Part shown: positions 7,436-16,559 of the stretch, one piece after another
Layout of the letters: the number at the start of each line of letters is the position of its first letter
How positions within the stretch are numbered: position 1 is the first letter of the stretch
Assembly (NCBI GenBank): GCA_963743595.1
Contig: CAVURW010000050.1
Span: forward strand, 1-53,965
Direction: 5' to 3'
Source: CAVURW01 sp963743595
GTDB taxonomy: Bacteria; Verrucomicrobiota; Verrucomicrobiia; Methylacidiphilales; UBA1321
DNA: 53,965 nucleotides
Position numbers and translations under genes: made by a program
The notes under the pieces: model-generated
What the model was told of the DNA's origin: nothing
The model's input: only the letters and a program-made list of their open reading frames with translations
Database searches by the model: none

Positions 7436-9721
7436 TTAGGACGGCTGAGTCATCAACAATTTATCGGTCGTAATGGGAAGACTGCGGATTCGTACTCCGG
7501 TGGCATGATACACAGCATTTCCGATTGCCGCCGCCAGTCCTGTGTTTCCGATTTCACCCACGCCGCGAGCTCCCACGGAGTTAAATTGAGTGTCCGGTGG
7601 CCCGGCGAATATAACATCGATTTGAGGTACATCTGCGCATACGGGTAGATGGTAGGTACCCAAATCCCGCGTAATCCAGCAAGCCGAATGTGGGTCTAAA
7701 ATCGAGTGCTCGGTAAGAGCTGCGCCGATTTGGAAGATGGCGCCGCCAATTACCTGACTCCTCGCAGTCTTGAGGTTTAACGGCTGCCCGATGTTCATTG
7801 CGGTTACCACGCGGGAAACGCGCACTTCACTCGTTAACTGATGGACCTTCACTTCAACAAAATAGGCACCGAATGAATAGTAGGCGAAATCATGCCAAAG
7901 AACGATTCCCTGCTGTTCTTTGCTTTTTTCGTCCGATGGCGGGGCGGCCGATTCCATTGCCTCCACGAATGCTCTATTGGCGCTCGAAAGAATGCTTTGG
8001 AAAGAACGATTCGTAGTGGGTTGATCTTTGATTTGAAGTCCGCCACTAACGGCTTGAAGGGCCGAATAATCGACTCCATTCATTGGGCTTCTCGGATCAC
8101 TGACGGCCAGCTTTCCCAGGTTGTTTAACGCAGATTGCGTCGCTTTCTGAATCGCAGGAAGAACAGAACCAGCGGACATTGAGCCACCCGATACCCCAGC
8201 TTTGGGAAAACTTGAATCCCCGATTTCAACCCGCACTTTGTCGATTGGCAACTGGAGATCATCCGCCGCTTGCTGCGCCATGATTGTATACGTCCCCGTC
8301 CCAAGGTCGTGGGTCGCGCTGATGACTTCTGCGCTTCCGTCCGACATCAAACGAACTTTTACCGTCGCGGCAGTCCTGTTTGCGGGATAAAGCGCGGTTG
8401 CCATTCCGGTGCCTACCCACCAATCGCCACTGGTTGTTGATCGACACGCCGCATTTCGATTTGACCAGCCGAATCGATCCGCCGCAGATCGGTAACATTC
8501 CTCCAGATGCTTTGAGGAAAAATGCAGGCCCGTAAAAGGCTGTTTGTCCGAAAGATTCCTTAATCGCAGGGCCAGAGGATCCATTTTGATAGTCAATGCA
8601 AGCTCATCTATCGCCGATTCAAGGGCGAAGACTCCGGGTGATTCTCCGGGAGCCCGCATCTGGCATGGAGCGCCGACATTTAATCCGTAAAATTTATGGT
8701 CGATCTCAATAGCGGGAGCGTCATACAGAACATAGCTCGCTCGATGCCCCGTCGCTTCTTTGAACTCCGTAGTGGTACTTACACTGGTTTGACTGAGGTG
8801 GCGGATCGCGCTCAGAGTGCCGTCGCGATTCGCTCCCAAGGCCAAGCGCTGCGTGGTCTGTGGTCGATGCCCAACGTTAGAAAACATATCCTCGCGCTCC
8901 ATCACGTACTTCACGGGACGACCGACATCTCGGGCGGCCATTGCGGTCAACAAAAGGAACATCCATGACGAGCCCTTGCAGCCAAAACCACCTCCCAGGT
9001 AGTGACTAATCACTCGAATCTTATCATTCGCCACGCCCAGCCCTTCGGACAAATAGTCCCGGCTCCCCATCAGCCATTGTGTAGGAGTGTAGCAGTTCAA
9101 TCGATCACCGTCCCATACGGCAACGGCGCTGTGCGGCTCCATCGGATGATGATGCAGCATCGCAGTTCTATACGTCGAATCCACTTTGCTCAGACTCCTG
9201 CTCCATGCAGTCTCCACATCATTTGAGTCCGTTTGATTCGTCGTAATGTGAGCCGAAAGTCCATCTACATCCGATGGCGAATAGATCTGCGCAGCGGATT
9301 GATCTCCGATTGGCTCTCCGGCCTGATAAGCGACCTTAATTTTTCCGGCGGCAGCACGCGCTTGCTCGTAGGTTTCAGCCAATAGGAAAGCGATGATTTG
9401 ACCCTCGTACTGCACGTCTGCATTGTCCAGAGCGAGCTTCTTTTCTCCGGGATTTGCGCTCGACGCCGAGGCTTTCTGAGGCAAGAAAAGTTTGGGTCGA
9501 TTGGTGTACGTATACACCTTAACAAAACCGGGCATCTTTTCCGCAACAGATGTATCAATGGAAGTGAGTGAGGCACTCGCAAATGTACTCGTTACTGCAT
9601 AAGCCCAACACAGTTTAGCGGGAGCATAATCCGACGTGTAATCGGCTTTACCCGTCACTTTCGCGCGTCCATCCACACGATCGACAGCTTTTCCAATTAA
9701 ATTTATCTTCGAATCACTCAT
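7436..9721 (-). CDS. Molybdenum-cofactor subunit of a xanthine dehydrogenase family oxidoreductase (PaoC-like)
   Basis: A 761-residue large subunit binding the molybdenum cofactor; it oxidises aldehydes or N-heterocycles with water as oxygen donor. Family motifs in order: GKADYTSDYAPAKLCWAYAV near the N-terminus, LGGGFGCKG, CQMRAPGESPG, THDLGTGTYTIMAQQAADDL, GVSGGSMSAGS and SVGARGVGEIGNTG, where the Glu at about 723 is the catalytic base. The length fits PaoC/YagR (about 730). It is the last gene of a three-gene operon and overlaps the FAD subunit by 4 bp. Because the small subunit carries a Tat signal, the complex is probably periplasmic. The substrate is unknown; aromatic aldehydes are the PaoABC precedent. 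Confidence 0.92.
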   Translation of the reverse strand: MSDSKINLIGKAVDRVDGRAKVTGKADYTSDYAPAKLCWAYAVTSTFASASLTSIDTSVAEKMPGFVKVYTYTNRPKLFLPQKASASSANPGEKKLALDNADVQYEGQIIAFLLAETYEQARAAAGKIKVAYQAGEPIGDQSAAQIYSPSDVDGLSAHITTNQTDSNDVETAWSRSLSKVDSTYRTAMLHHHPMEPHSAVAVWDGDRLNCYTPTQWLMGSRDYLSEGLGVANDKIRVISHYLGGGFGCKGSSWMFLLLTAMAARDVGRPVKYVMEREDMFSNVGHRPQTTQRLALGANRDGTLSAIRHLSQTSVSTTTEFKEATGHRASYVLYDAPAIEIDHKFYGLNVGAPCQMRAPGESPGVFALESAIDELALTIKMDPLALRLRNLSDKQPFTGLHFSSKHLEECYRSAADRFGWSNRNAACRSTTSGDWWVGTGMATALYPANRTAATVKVRLMSDGSAEVISATHDLGTGTYTIMAQQAADDLQLPIDKVRVEIGDSSFPKAGVSGGSMSAGSVLPAIQKATQSALNNLGKLAVSDPRSPMNGVDYSALQAVSGGLQIKDQPTTNRSFQSILSSANRAFVEAMESAAPPSDEKSKEQQGIVLWHDFAYYSFGAYFVEVKVHQLTSEVRVSRVVTAMNIGQPLNLKTARSQVIGGAIFQIGAALTEHSILDPHSACWITRDLGTYHLPVCADVPQIDVIFAGPPDTQFNSVGARGVGEIGNTGLAAAIGNAVYHATGVRIRSLPITTDKLLMTQPS

Positions 9722-10665
9722 GACAACCGTTGAGCTTCTCGTAGGGCTCGGTGAATAGTTCGTTTCAGCAGCTCCACTTTGTATGCGTTATCGGCATGCG
9801 TTTGGGCACCATTACCTACATTGGCTACTGCTTTGACAAACGTATCGTCATTGGCGGGTTTGCCGCGGAGCTGATCTTCAACGGCTTTGAACCGCCAAGG
9901 AATCGTCGCCACTCCTCCAGCCGCAATGCGCGCGTCGTTGATCGTGCCGTTCGAATCAAGGTCGATTGCCACGGCAGCGGAGACCAGAGCGAATTGGTAA
10001 GACGCGCGATCTCGAATCTTAATATACGCGGATCGTGCGGAAAAGGCGGGACCTGTCAGCTCAATCGAGGTGATCATCTCGTCCGGTCGAATCGACCACA
10101 AAGACAAGGCACGATCCGGCGTATGATAGAAATCAGCTAGTGCCACCGTCCGATCTCCCTGATTACTAGTAAAATGAAGAACGGTATCCAGAGCGATTAA
10201 TGCGACGGCGAGGTCGGAGGGGTGAACGGCCCGACTGACGGGAGTCACCCCGAAAATTGCATCGTAACGACTTGGCCCGTCTCGCCTGGTGGGGTCGGGC
10301 GATCGGTAGCTAATGCTGCGCGGTCGCTGGAGCAGATTTCCACCCATGCTTCCCATATTTCGAATCTGCGGCGAGGCGCTGAGTAGGAGAGCTTGGGAGA
10401 CGACCGGAAAGTACTTCGCAACATCGAAATGAGAACCAACGTCGCTCATCTTTTCCAACGCACCCAGTGTGAGCGAACCGAGCTTGGCTTGAATACCGCG
10501 CATCGGCACGTTGTTGATATCGATCACGTTTTCTACAGGATAGGCTCCCAGTTTCCAGAGATCGATGAGCGTGGTGCCTCCAGCTAGCAAAGCCGTCCCA
10601 GGCTTGGCTATCGCAGCCTTCGCCTCAATGATGCTCGAAACAGTGGTAAGTGCGAATTCGTTCAT
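9718..10665 (-). CDS. FAD-binding subunit of the xanthine dehydrogenase family complex (PaoB-like)
   Basis: A 315-residue medium subunit that passes electrons from the iron-sulfur centres to FAD. The FAD motif ALLAGGTTLIDLWKLGAYP and the second motif QIRNMGSMGGNLLQR are clear, and VHPSDLAVALIALD matches the PaoB class. E. coli PaoB carries an extra [4Fe-4S] cluster in the loop after NLLQR. Here the loop is SISYRSPDPTRRDGPSRYD and the whole protein has no cysteine, so that cluster cannot be present. Start and stop codons overlap both neighbours by 4 bp, so all three subunits are translationally coupled. Confidence 0.9.
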   Translation of the reverse strand: MNEFALTTVSSIIEAKAAIAKPGTALLAGGTTLIDLWKLGAYPVENVIDINNVPMRGIQAKLGSLTLGALEKMSDVGSHFDVAKYFPVVSQALLLSASPQIRNMGSMGGNLLQRPRSISYRSPDPTRRDGPSRYDAIFGVTPVSRAVHPSDLAVALIALDTVLHFTSNQGDRTVALADFYHTPDRALSLWSIRPDEMITSIELTGPAFSARSAYIKIRDRASYQFALVSAAVAIDLDSNGTINDARIAAGGVATIPWRFKAVEDQLRGKPANDDTFVKAVANVGNGAQTHADNAYKVELLKRTIHRALREAQRLS

Positions 10666-11330
10666 TGGTTCTTCTTGGAGGCACCGGCTACCTGCTTCAC
10701 GGCCAGGACAATATTAGGATAAGCGCTGCATCGGCAGATGTTACCGGACATCCACTCTTGAATTTCTTCGTCGCTTTTCGTGTGGCCTTCTTGAATACAG
10801 GCGGTCGCAGACATAATTTGTCCCGAGGTGCAGAATCCGCATTGAAATGCGTCACAATCAATAAACGCTTGCTGAACTGGATGAAGCGTCCCTCCCTCGG
10901 CTAACCCCTCCACGGTGGTAATTTTCTTGTTCTGAACCGTTCCGGCGAGTGTCAGGCAGGAGAGTACCCGACGGCCCTCGATGTGTACGGTACAAGCCCC
11001 ACACGTTCCATGATCGCATCCCTTTTTCGTTCCGGTCAAATTGAGGCGATCTCGAAGAGCGTCTAGTAGCGTAACTCTTGCCTCCAGCTCTAACTTATGT
11101 TCCGTGCCATTTACCGTTAGCTGTGCTGGAATTGCTTGACTGCTTTGCCCTGCCGATGGCGCTGCTTGAACCGGAGAAGGAGAATTTGATGTCCCTTCCG
11201 CGTCGATGATTGCGGCCGAAAGCGCTGCACCAGGCGAGACGATGGCTATGCCCATCACCCCGCTGAATTGTCTAATGAAGCGGCGCCGCGCTGGATCGTA
11301 ACCTTCAGAGTCCATAGTTGATCGGGACAT
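10662..11330 (-). CDS. [2Fe-2S] subunit of the xanthine dehydrogenase family complex, Tat-exported (PaoA-like)
   Basis: A 222-residue small subunit. The N-terminus has a twin-arginine signal (ARRRFIRQFSG, then a hydrophobic stretch ending ALSAAI), implying export of the folded complex. A Ser/Pro-rich linker leads to a plant-type ferredoxin domain with CDHGTCGACTVHIEGRRVLS and a helical [2Fe-2S] domain with CDAFQCGFCTSGQ and GNICRCSAYPNI, so both clusters are intact. It is the promoter-proximal gene of the operon. No maturation factor (XdhC/PaoD type) is seen in the window and must be encoded elsewhere. Confidence 0.92.
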   Translation of the reverse strand: MSRSTMDSEGYDPARRRFIRQFSGVMGIAIVSPGAALSAAIIDAEGTSNSPSPVQAAPSAGQSSQAIPAQLTVNGTEHKLELEARVTLLDALRDRLNLTGTKKGCDHGTCGACTVHIEGRRVLSCLTLAGTVQNKKITTVEGLAEGGTLHPVQQAFIDCDAFQCGFCTSGQIMSATACIQEGHTKSDEEIQEWMSGNICRCSAYPNIVLAVKQVAGASKKNQ

Positions 11331-11738
11331 CGCTTTGCATCAACCATGCCAGGGGTCTCTGCTCGTGCTTTTGCTCCCAGGCAGGTTGTAAAGTCTTAGA
11401 AAGCGAGAGGAATCTTGTCGCATTTTGCAGTTATCAGATCGCTTTTACGGGCAGAATAGGCCCCGGGTCGGCCTTCAGAACATTGTCACCTTTCGCGCAA
11501 AGCATGGGCCTGCATCTACTATATAGATTGCCAGCTGCATTCGACTCATTCATGCAAGGGGCCAACCGCTTGGCGAAAAATCGCAGCTCTAAATTTATGT
11601 AAAGAGCTAATGGAAGTGCAGTTAAAGCGAATCGGTTTTTTCGGAACAGCCCATGCGTTGCACACGGTTCCTATGCTCGATCCCCACGCTTCGCATTTTG
11701 GCACTCGAATCCGGTTAAACGGCCTTCATGGTAGCATC
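11331..11738. other. Intergenic region before the Yellow/MRJP-like gene
   Basis: Divergent upstream region of the oxidoreductase operon and the next plus-strand gene. The ORFs here have no family support. No defined promoter or operator can be named. Confidence 0.35.
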
Positions 11739-12815
11739 ATGCTCTACCTTTATATCCTTTGGGCCTCCGCTGCGAATGCCGATCAGCTCCAGGTTGTGGG
11801 CTCGTTTCCCGATCAACAGGTGACCGGAATCGGCGTTTCAATGCAAAGCGGCCGGGTCTTTGTGAATTTCCCATATTGGACCACCCGCCATCCGTTTTCA
11901 GTGGCAGAACTGAAGGCGGACGGAAGCCTCGACCCGTACCCGAATTCCGAATGGAACTCGGACAAAGGAGACCCCGAAAATCGATTCGTCTGCGTGCAAA
12001 GTGTGGTAGTGGATCAGCAAGATCATCTCTGGGTTCTCGATGCTGGTTCTCCCCAACAAAAGGGAGTTATACCTGGCGCAGCAAAAGTTGTGGAAATTGA
12101 TCTCGCAAACAAGGGCATCATCCGGATCTACCCGATATCGGATGCTGTGGCGCCTAAGAAAAGCTACCTGAATGACATCCGAGTCGACATTCCGAATCGG
12201 GCAGCCTACATCTCGGAGTCGGGCATTGGGTCCATCATCGTTCTGAATCTCGATTCGGGGAAGGCCCGTGCGCTGTTAAGGGATGAAGATTGTACGAAGG
12301 CTGAGAAAAATGTCGATATTCTGATCGATGGAGTGCGTCCTATCGATTCCAAAACTGGTACGACTCCGATGGGAAATGTAGACGGAATTGCGCTCGATGC
12401 GCGTGGTGTTCTTTACTTCCATTCCTTAACAGCACATACGCTTTATCAAGTGGCCACTGCCGATCTACTGAACGAAAGTTTATCCGAGAAACAGCTGGCG
12501 AGTAAGATTACATCAGTGGCTAAAACGGCCATGCCGGATGGAATCTTGGCTTGTCCGGACGGGACTTTGCTCATGACTGACATTGAGCATAACGCGGTCA
12601 ATCGTTTTTATCCGGCAACGAACTTGACGCAAACCATCGTAAAAGATGATCGTCTCCAGTGGCCGGACAGCATGGCCCGTGGGCCGAATGGGCAAATCTA
12701 TGTGACCACTTCACAAGTCTTTTTGATGCCGGACAAGAACGCCGGAGTGAATAAGCAGAAGGGTCCATTCTTGGTTTTTCGTTTCGGTGTGGGTAATAAA
12801 GACGACGTTCAATAG
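11739..12815 (+). CDS. Secreted Yellow/major royal jelly protein family (MRJP-like) beta-propeller
   Basis: The product resembles bacterial MRJP/Yellow proteins, six-bladed propellers of largely unknown substrate. Matching segments: RVFVNFPYWTTRHPFSVAEL, VQSVVVDQQDHLWVLDAG, SYLNDIRVDIPNRAAYISES, DGIALDARGVLYFHSL and QWPDSMARGPNGQIYVTTSQ. I chose ATG 11739 because it yields a short signal peptide (MLYLYILWASAANA). The longer frame from 11610 adds 43 residues without export character. It is followed 20 bp later by a DUF72 gene, possibly co-transcribed. In related bacteria such genes sit near oxidoreductases, but a functional link with the upstream complex is only inference. Confidence 0.85.
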   Translation: MLYLYILWASAANADQLQVVGSFPDQQVTGIGVSMQSGRVFVNFPYWTTRHPFSVAELKADGSLDPYPNSEWNSDKGDPENRFVCVQSVVVDQQDHLWVLDAGSPQQKGVIPGAAKVVEIDLANKGIIRIYPISDAVAPKKSYLNDIRVDIPNRAAYISESGIGSIIVLNLDSGKARALLRDEDCTKAEKNVDILIDGVRPIDSKTGTTPMGNVDGIALDARGVLYFHSLTAHTLYQVATADLLNESLSEKQLASKITSVAKTAMPDGILACPDGTLLMTDIEHNAVNRFYPATNLTQTIVKDDRLQWPDSMARGPNGQIYVTTSQVFLMPDKNAGVNKQKGPFLVFRFGVGNKDDVQ

Positions 12816-12835
12816 GCTGTAGCAGCGCGCTCATC

Positions 12836-13723
12836 ATGACTGAAATCCTATCTAAGGAAGAACGCCAAGCCAAACGCGACTTAAGGCGCCAGCAACAACG
12901 AGCGGCAAATATTGGCAGAGCAGCGAAGTTTCATGCGGCGCGTGCTGTCTTGAAGAGTTCTCCTGAAGTGATTGCCAGTCCGCTGGAGCGCGATCAGGGC
13001 TTACCCAAATATGTCGTTGGCTGTTCCGGATGGTTTTATTGGCATTGGAGAGAGAACTTTTACCCCTCGGGCTTGCCGACGTCTTTGTGGTTCAAACATT
13101 ACGCCAAGCATTTTAGTACGGTGGAGCTTAACGCGCCCTTTTATTCTTGGCCCACTATCAACACTGTTCAGTCATGGAATCGTCAGGTTGGCAACGATGC
13201 GTTCATTTACACTGTAAAAGTTTCAGAATTGATCACACATATCAAGAAATTCGAAGGGACTAAAACGCTAATTCGTGATTTCTGCTACATCGGGGAGCTT
13301 CTCGGTAAGCGGTTAGGATGTTTCCTTTTTCAGCTGCCACCTAGCTTCAACTACACGCCGTCGCGGCTGCGTAAAATCGTCTCTCAGCTGGATAGAACCC
13401 GCCGTAACGTCGTAGAGTTTCGACATCGAAGCTGGTGGAACGAAGCGGTAATTTCTGCGTTTCGCGATAGCGGCACGATTTTTTGTTCATGCAGCGCACC
13501 TCACTTGCCGGATGACCTAGTTAAAACGGCTGAAGAGATATACGTCCGTTTCCATGGGGTGCGGCAGTGGTACAGACATAACTATAGTGATGCCGAATTG
13601 AGTTTGTGGGCCGATAGAATCCGGAACAGCGGTGCGAAAAGTTCGTTTTGTTACTTCAATAATGACCGCGATGGATTTGCCATAAAGAACGCGGAATTAC
13701 TCCTTCAGTTGCTACAGAATTAG
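12836..13723 (+). CDS. DUF72 (YecE-like) TIM-barrel protein
   Basis: A 295-residue protein. After a basic, Gln/Arg-rich N-tail of about 55 residues, the DUF72 fold begins at YVVGCSGWFYWHWRENFYPS. Further family features are FSTVELNAPFYSWPT, IYTVKVSELITHIKKF, LFQLPPSFNY, RRNVVEFRHRSWW and YVRFHGV, ending with FCYFNNDRDGFAIKNA. The domain resembles endonuclease IV-like TIM barrels, but no activity is firmly established for the family. The next gene is a base-excision glycosylase, so a DNA-repair context is possible but not shown. Confidence 0.9.
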   Translation: MTEILSKEERQAKRDLRRQQQRAANIGRAAKFHAARAVLKSSPEVIASPLERDQGLPKYVVGCSGWFYWHWRENFYPSGLPTSLWFKHYAKHFSTVELNAPFYSWPTINTVQSWNRQVGNDAFIYTVKVSELITHIKKFEGTKTLIRDFCYIGELLGKRLGCFLFQLPPSFNYTPSRLRKIVSQLDRTRRNVVEFRHRSWWNEAVISAFRDSGTIFCSCSAPHLPDDLVKTAEEIYVRFHGVRQWYRHNYSDAELSLWADRIRNSGAKSSFCYFNNDRDGFAIKNAELLLQLLQN

Positions 13724-13907
13724 CGAGTATCTATCCAGATTCCTTTTAGCGACAGGCGGTCATTTTAAACAAATTCTTTCGCAACTTCTGTCCTGATCGG
13801 ATTCGGAGTGTCGTTTGTCTCCTCCGCCTCAACCGAGGAGCCACAAACAACAATCGAAACTCCTAGTTAGAGTCGTTGCTTTTTACTTGCGCATATAGAA
13901 TAAGGAA

Positions 13908-14498
13908 ATGGTAGGTCGAATTCTTTCCCGGGGTGCGTATAGCCAATTTGATCCGCCAGGTATGGCCCGTTTTTTCCTCGGAAAGACACTATGTGTTCGC
14001 TCCCCGGTTGGCGAGGTCGTGGATGCGCTCATTTGCGAAACGGAAGCCTATGGTGGTGCAGAGGATAGGGCTTGCCACGGCCACTTGAATCGGTTGACAA
14101 ATCGAACGAAAATCATGTTTGGCATCGGAGGTTTTTCCTATGTCTACCTGTGCTATGGGCTGCATCGAATGTTTAACATTGTTACGGGTCCAGAGGGCTC
14201 ACCCGAAGCCGTCCTCATTCGAGCGGTGAGAGTTACGAACGGCCATGATGTAGTTAAAGAGCGGCGTAAAGGAGTCAGAGAAAAGGAATGGACCAATGGC
14301 CCGGGGAATGTCTGCACAGCGATGGATATTCAACTGATGCACTACGGAACCGATTTGACTTCGAACCATCTCATTTGGCTTGAGGATCGTAATACCCGTG
14401 TCGATCCAAACAGGGTTATTACGACGCCCCGTACTGGAATCGATTATGCCGGCCCGATTTGGTCTCAAATGCCATGGCGGTTTCTATGGGTTGGCTGA
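13908..14498 (+). CDS. 3-methyladenine DNA glycosylase, AAG/MPG family
   Basis: A 196-residue protein of the alkyladenine glycosylase family (EC 3.2.2.21), which excises alkylated purines in base excision repair. FFLGKTLCVRSPVG, ICETEAYGGAEDRACHG (the Glu of ETEAY activates the water), FGIGGFSYVYLCYGLHRMFN and NGPGNVCTAMDI are the family blocks in the right order. The length matches the bacterial orthologues (about 190-210). AAGGAA directly before the ATG may serve as ribosome binding site, though closely spaced. The gap to the DUF72 gene is 184 bp, so it probably has its own promoter. Confidence 0.94.
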   Translation: MVGRILSRGAYSQFDPPGMARFFLGKTLCVRSPVGEVVDALICETEAYGGAEDRACHGHLNRLTNRTKIMFGIGGFSYVYLCYGLHRMFNIVTGPEGSPEAVLIRAVRVTNGHDVVKERRKGVREKEWTNGPGNVCTAMDIQLMHYGTDLTSNHLIWLEDRNTRVDPNRVITTPRTGIDYAGPIWSQMPWRFLWVG

Positions 14499-14858
14499 AT
14501 AGGTCAGATGCGCTTGCCCTAAGCGACATGTACTTTGTCTGGCGTTGAGCTTAATTGCCGAGCATGGCAATCTTCTCGACGTTCTTTTTTCGAGCGTATC
14601 ATAGAGCGGTAATGCACTAAGGAACATCGAGAACGCCACCGATTAACGAGCTTTTAGGGGACCCTATTCCCAAATTAAGCGGGCTGCATTTGAGCCTTAA
14701 CCAAAGCAGCCTCGAAAATACTCAGAAGCTGCTTTTTTTGCCCAACGATTGCTTGGTCAGGGCTGAGCTTTTTCTCAAGCGTAAGTCCTGAGGTATTATG
14801 TGTAAGCCTGAGCATGCGTTGTCCGCTGATCAACCAGAATGTCGCTGCTGTCCGTAGC
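14499..14858 (+). other. Intergenic stretch with one possible terminator
   Basis: No gene is supported in these 360 bp. The only defined element is the T-tract hairpin listed separately. Confidence 0.4.
14703..14739 (+). terminator. Possible rho-independent terminator
   Basis: AAAGCAGC (14703-14710) pairs with GCTGCTTT, which runs into seven Ts ending at 14739. The loop is about 17 nt, long for a terminator. It would act on plus-strand transcripts from the glycosylase gene about 200 bp upstream. Confidence 0.35.
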
Positions 14859-15233
14859 TCATTCTTCCCTAAAACCGAAAGATTGCAACATAACGTTTAC
14901 TGTTTCGGGAGAAGCTAAGCCTAACTCGGCGTGTGCTTGATAGGCTGCACGTTCAAAATCACCCTCGTTGAATTCCTGAACACTCAAGGGAGCTTCGGAA
15001 ACTGCAACGGTCATCGCCTCTAAAATTTCATGGTAGATGGACACCGACAGTTCATGATCAGTTTGTCTAGAGTAAATAATCAGTCGAAGCTCACGCCCGA
15101 TACGCCAGTGGCCGATTTTGGTAGCCCATCTTGGCTGATCTGGTTGAGCGCTGGTACAAGCATTTGCGCCGCGGCTGTCTTCTTTATCGCCATCATTTTT
15201 TTTCTGCGCAGGCCTGCATAGCACAAAATTCAC
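14859..15233 (-). CDS. Hypothetical acidic protein
   Basis: A 124-residue product. The N-terminal 50 residues are polar and unremarkable. The C-terminal part (LIIYSRQTDHELSVSIYHEI, then LEAMTVAVSEAPLSVQEFNE and FERAAYQAHAELGLASPETV) has the acidic helical character of a real small domain. No family is recognised. The true start could be internal. It stands alone on the minus strand between plus-strand genes. Confidence 0.5.
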   Translation of the reverse strand: MNFVLCRPAQKKNDGDKEDSRGANACTSAQPDQPRWATKIGHWRIGRELRLIIYSRQTDHELSVSIYHEILEAMTVAVSEAPLSVQEFNEGDFERAAYQAHAELGLASPETVNVMLQSFGFREE

Positions 15234-15546
15234 CCCACGCAGTGCAGCTTCGCGAGCCGATTCGCAGGGCGCGGCCTAGTCCGAAACAAACTTAATGCTA
15301 TTTTTCGGCTGACTAACTTATAAACCAGCAACTTTTCGTCTATTTTCGGGACAAAAGCGCAACTTAATGGTTGTATCGGAAAAATGCTCGAAGTTGGATT
15401 CTCGCCGTTGAAGCTTCGTGCCAGGTCGTCTTTCCGCCACAGACCAACAGTGCGATTCGAGTCAGGCGCTGTTCGGTCAGATAAAGTGAGTTTTCCGTAG
15501 CAGAAACGTCCTATTAGGATATTTTGCTCCGGCCTATTTCACACAT
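15234..15546. other. Intergenic, nothing recognised
   Basis: The sequence has no long ORF, repeat or strong hairpin. It presumably contains the promoters of the divergent small genes on either side. Confidence 0.4.
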
Positions 15547-15876
15547 ATGACCTCGGTGCGACAAATCAACCTTGCAAGAATTCACCTGCGGCATTTGGTC
15601 GCGCTTTGCAAGTATTCCAGAATTGAGATAACCGAAACAACGTTTCTGCGCTTGCATGACACGCTTCCCGGTACGGTTGAAGAGGCAGAGGATGGAATGT
15701 TGCTTCAAGAGTGTTACTTTTGGCAGTTGCTACAAATCACTAAGCAGTATCGGCTTAACCCGTCCCAACAAGGAGATGTCAGCGCTGCCACGAAATATGC
15801 CTTTGACGAATGGCCTCGATATACTGAGGAAGTCAAAACACAAATTCGAACGGAGATTTCAACACTCCTGCAGTAA
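15547..15876 (+). CDS. Hypothetical protein, 109 residues
   Basis: A predicted soluble, helical protein (HLRHLVALCKYSRIEITETT, LLQECYFWQLLQITKQY, YAFDEWPRYTEEVKTQIR) with coding-like composition and no signal peptide. No family is recognised. It is the first of three same-strand small genes before the GNAT-like gene, so an operon is possible, although a gap of about 170 bp follows. A pair of frames in that gap may be a further broken short ORF. Confidence 0.5.
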   Translation: MTSVRQINLARIHLRHLVALCKYSRIEITETTFLRLHDTLPGTVEEAEDGMLLQECYFWQLLQITKQYRLNPSQQGDVSAATKYAFDEWPRYTEEVKTQIRTEISTLLQ

Positions 15877-16047
15877 AGAACAAACGCTTTCAGAGCACCT
15901 GAAATTGGGCACGCAGCGGAAAGACTGCTCTTGGTTTGACTGTTGTCCTTCGCGACCCTTAAGCGGCGCTACCTACGTACTGTGGCATCTGAGCCACAAC
16001 GGAAAACGCTTTAAAAGTCTAAAAATCTTCCGACAACATAAGGAGGT

Positions 16048-16530
16048 ATGGGTAGAATTTACAGCGACATTAAGGCGGCTATGACACCGGGCAGTTCGTG
16101 GAATAAAACGGCTGCTACGGTAATTTTAGCCACAATCGCAGGCCGGGAGGAGCAGGCGCTAACATTGAGCGACAGACAATCGATTTTTTTGGAAATAGCA
16201 GACGCGTTCCCGGACTTGGAAGCAGCCCAGGCAGCTGGCCAGGTACCGACAGGGATTCCGTGCTTGGCGAGGGCGATCTCAGGCAAAATATCACGGATAT
16301 CAAAACTTCTAGACGAACGAAAAGCAGATGCGAAACATCAGCCTTCGAACAGTCTAACTAGAGATCATAGCAGCGCGGAAATCTTTAACTTCAATTTTGC
16401 TAAGCACCATAACGGTACTCCAGTCATCACCGATGACCATTTCATAGAAATTAAAAACATTAGAACGGCCATTCAACTTATTCGCACGTTAATTCAGCGC
16501 TTGGAAGTTGAAAAGTCGAAGCCCACTTGA
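16048..16530 (+). CDS. Hypothetical protein, 160 residues
   Basis: A soluble protein with an Ala-rich helical N-terminal half and a C-terminal helix (FIEIKNIRTAIQLIRTLIQR). No family is recognised. A perfect AAGGAGG lies at 16039-16045, only 2 nt before the ATG at 16048. That spacing is too short for normal initiation, so translation may start at the ATG at codon 12 (16081) or the motif may be coincidental. It precedes the GNAT-like gene by 29 bp. Confidence 0.5.
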   Translation: MGRIYSDIKAAMTPGSSWNKTAATVILATIAGREEQALTLSDRQSIFLEIADAFPDLEAAQAAGQVPTGIPCLARAISGKISRISKLLDERKADAKHQPSNSLTRDHSSAEIFNFNFAKHHNGTPVITDDHFIEIKNIRTAIQLIRTLIQRLEVEKSKPT

Positions 16531-16559
16531 TCACAAGTATAACTTAGTAAACATTCTAT

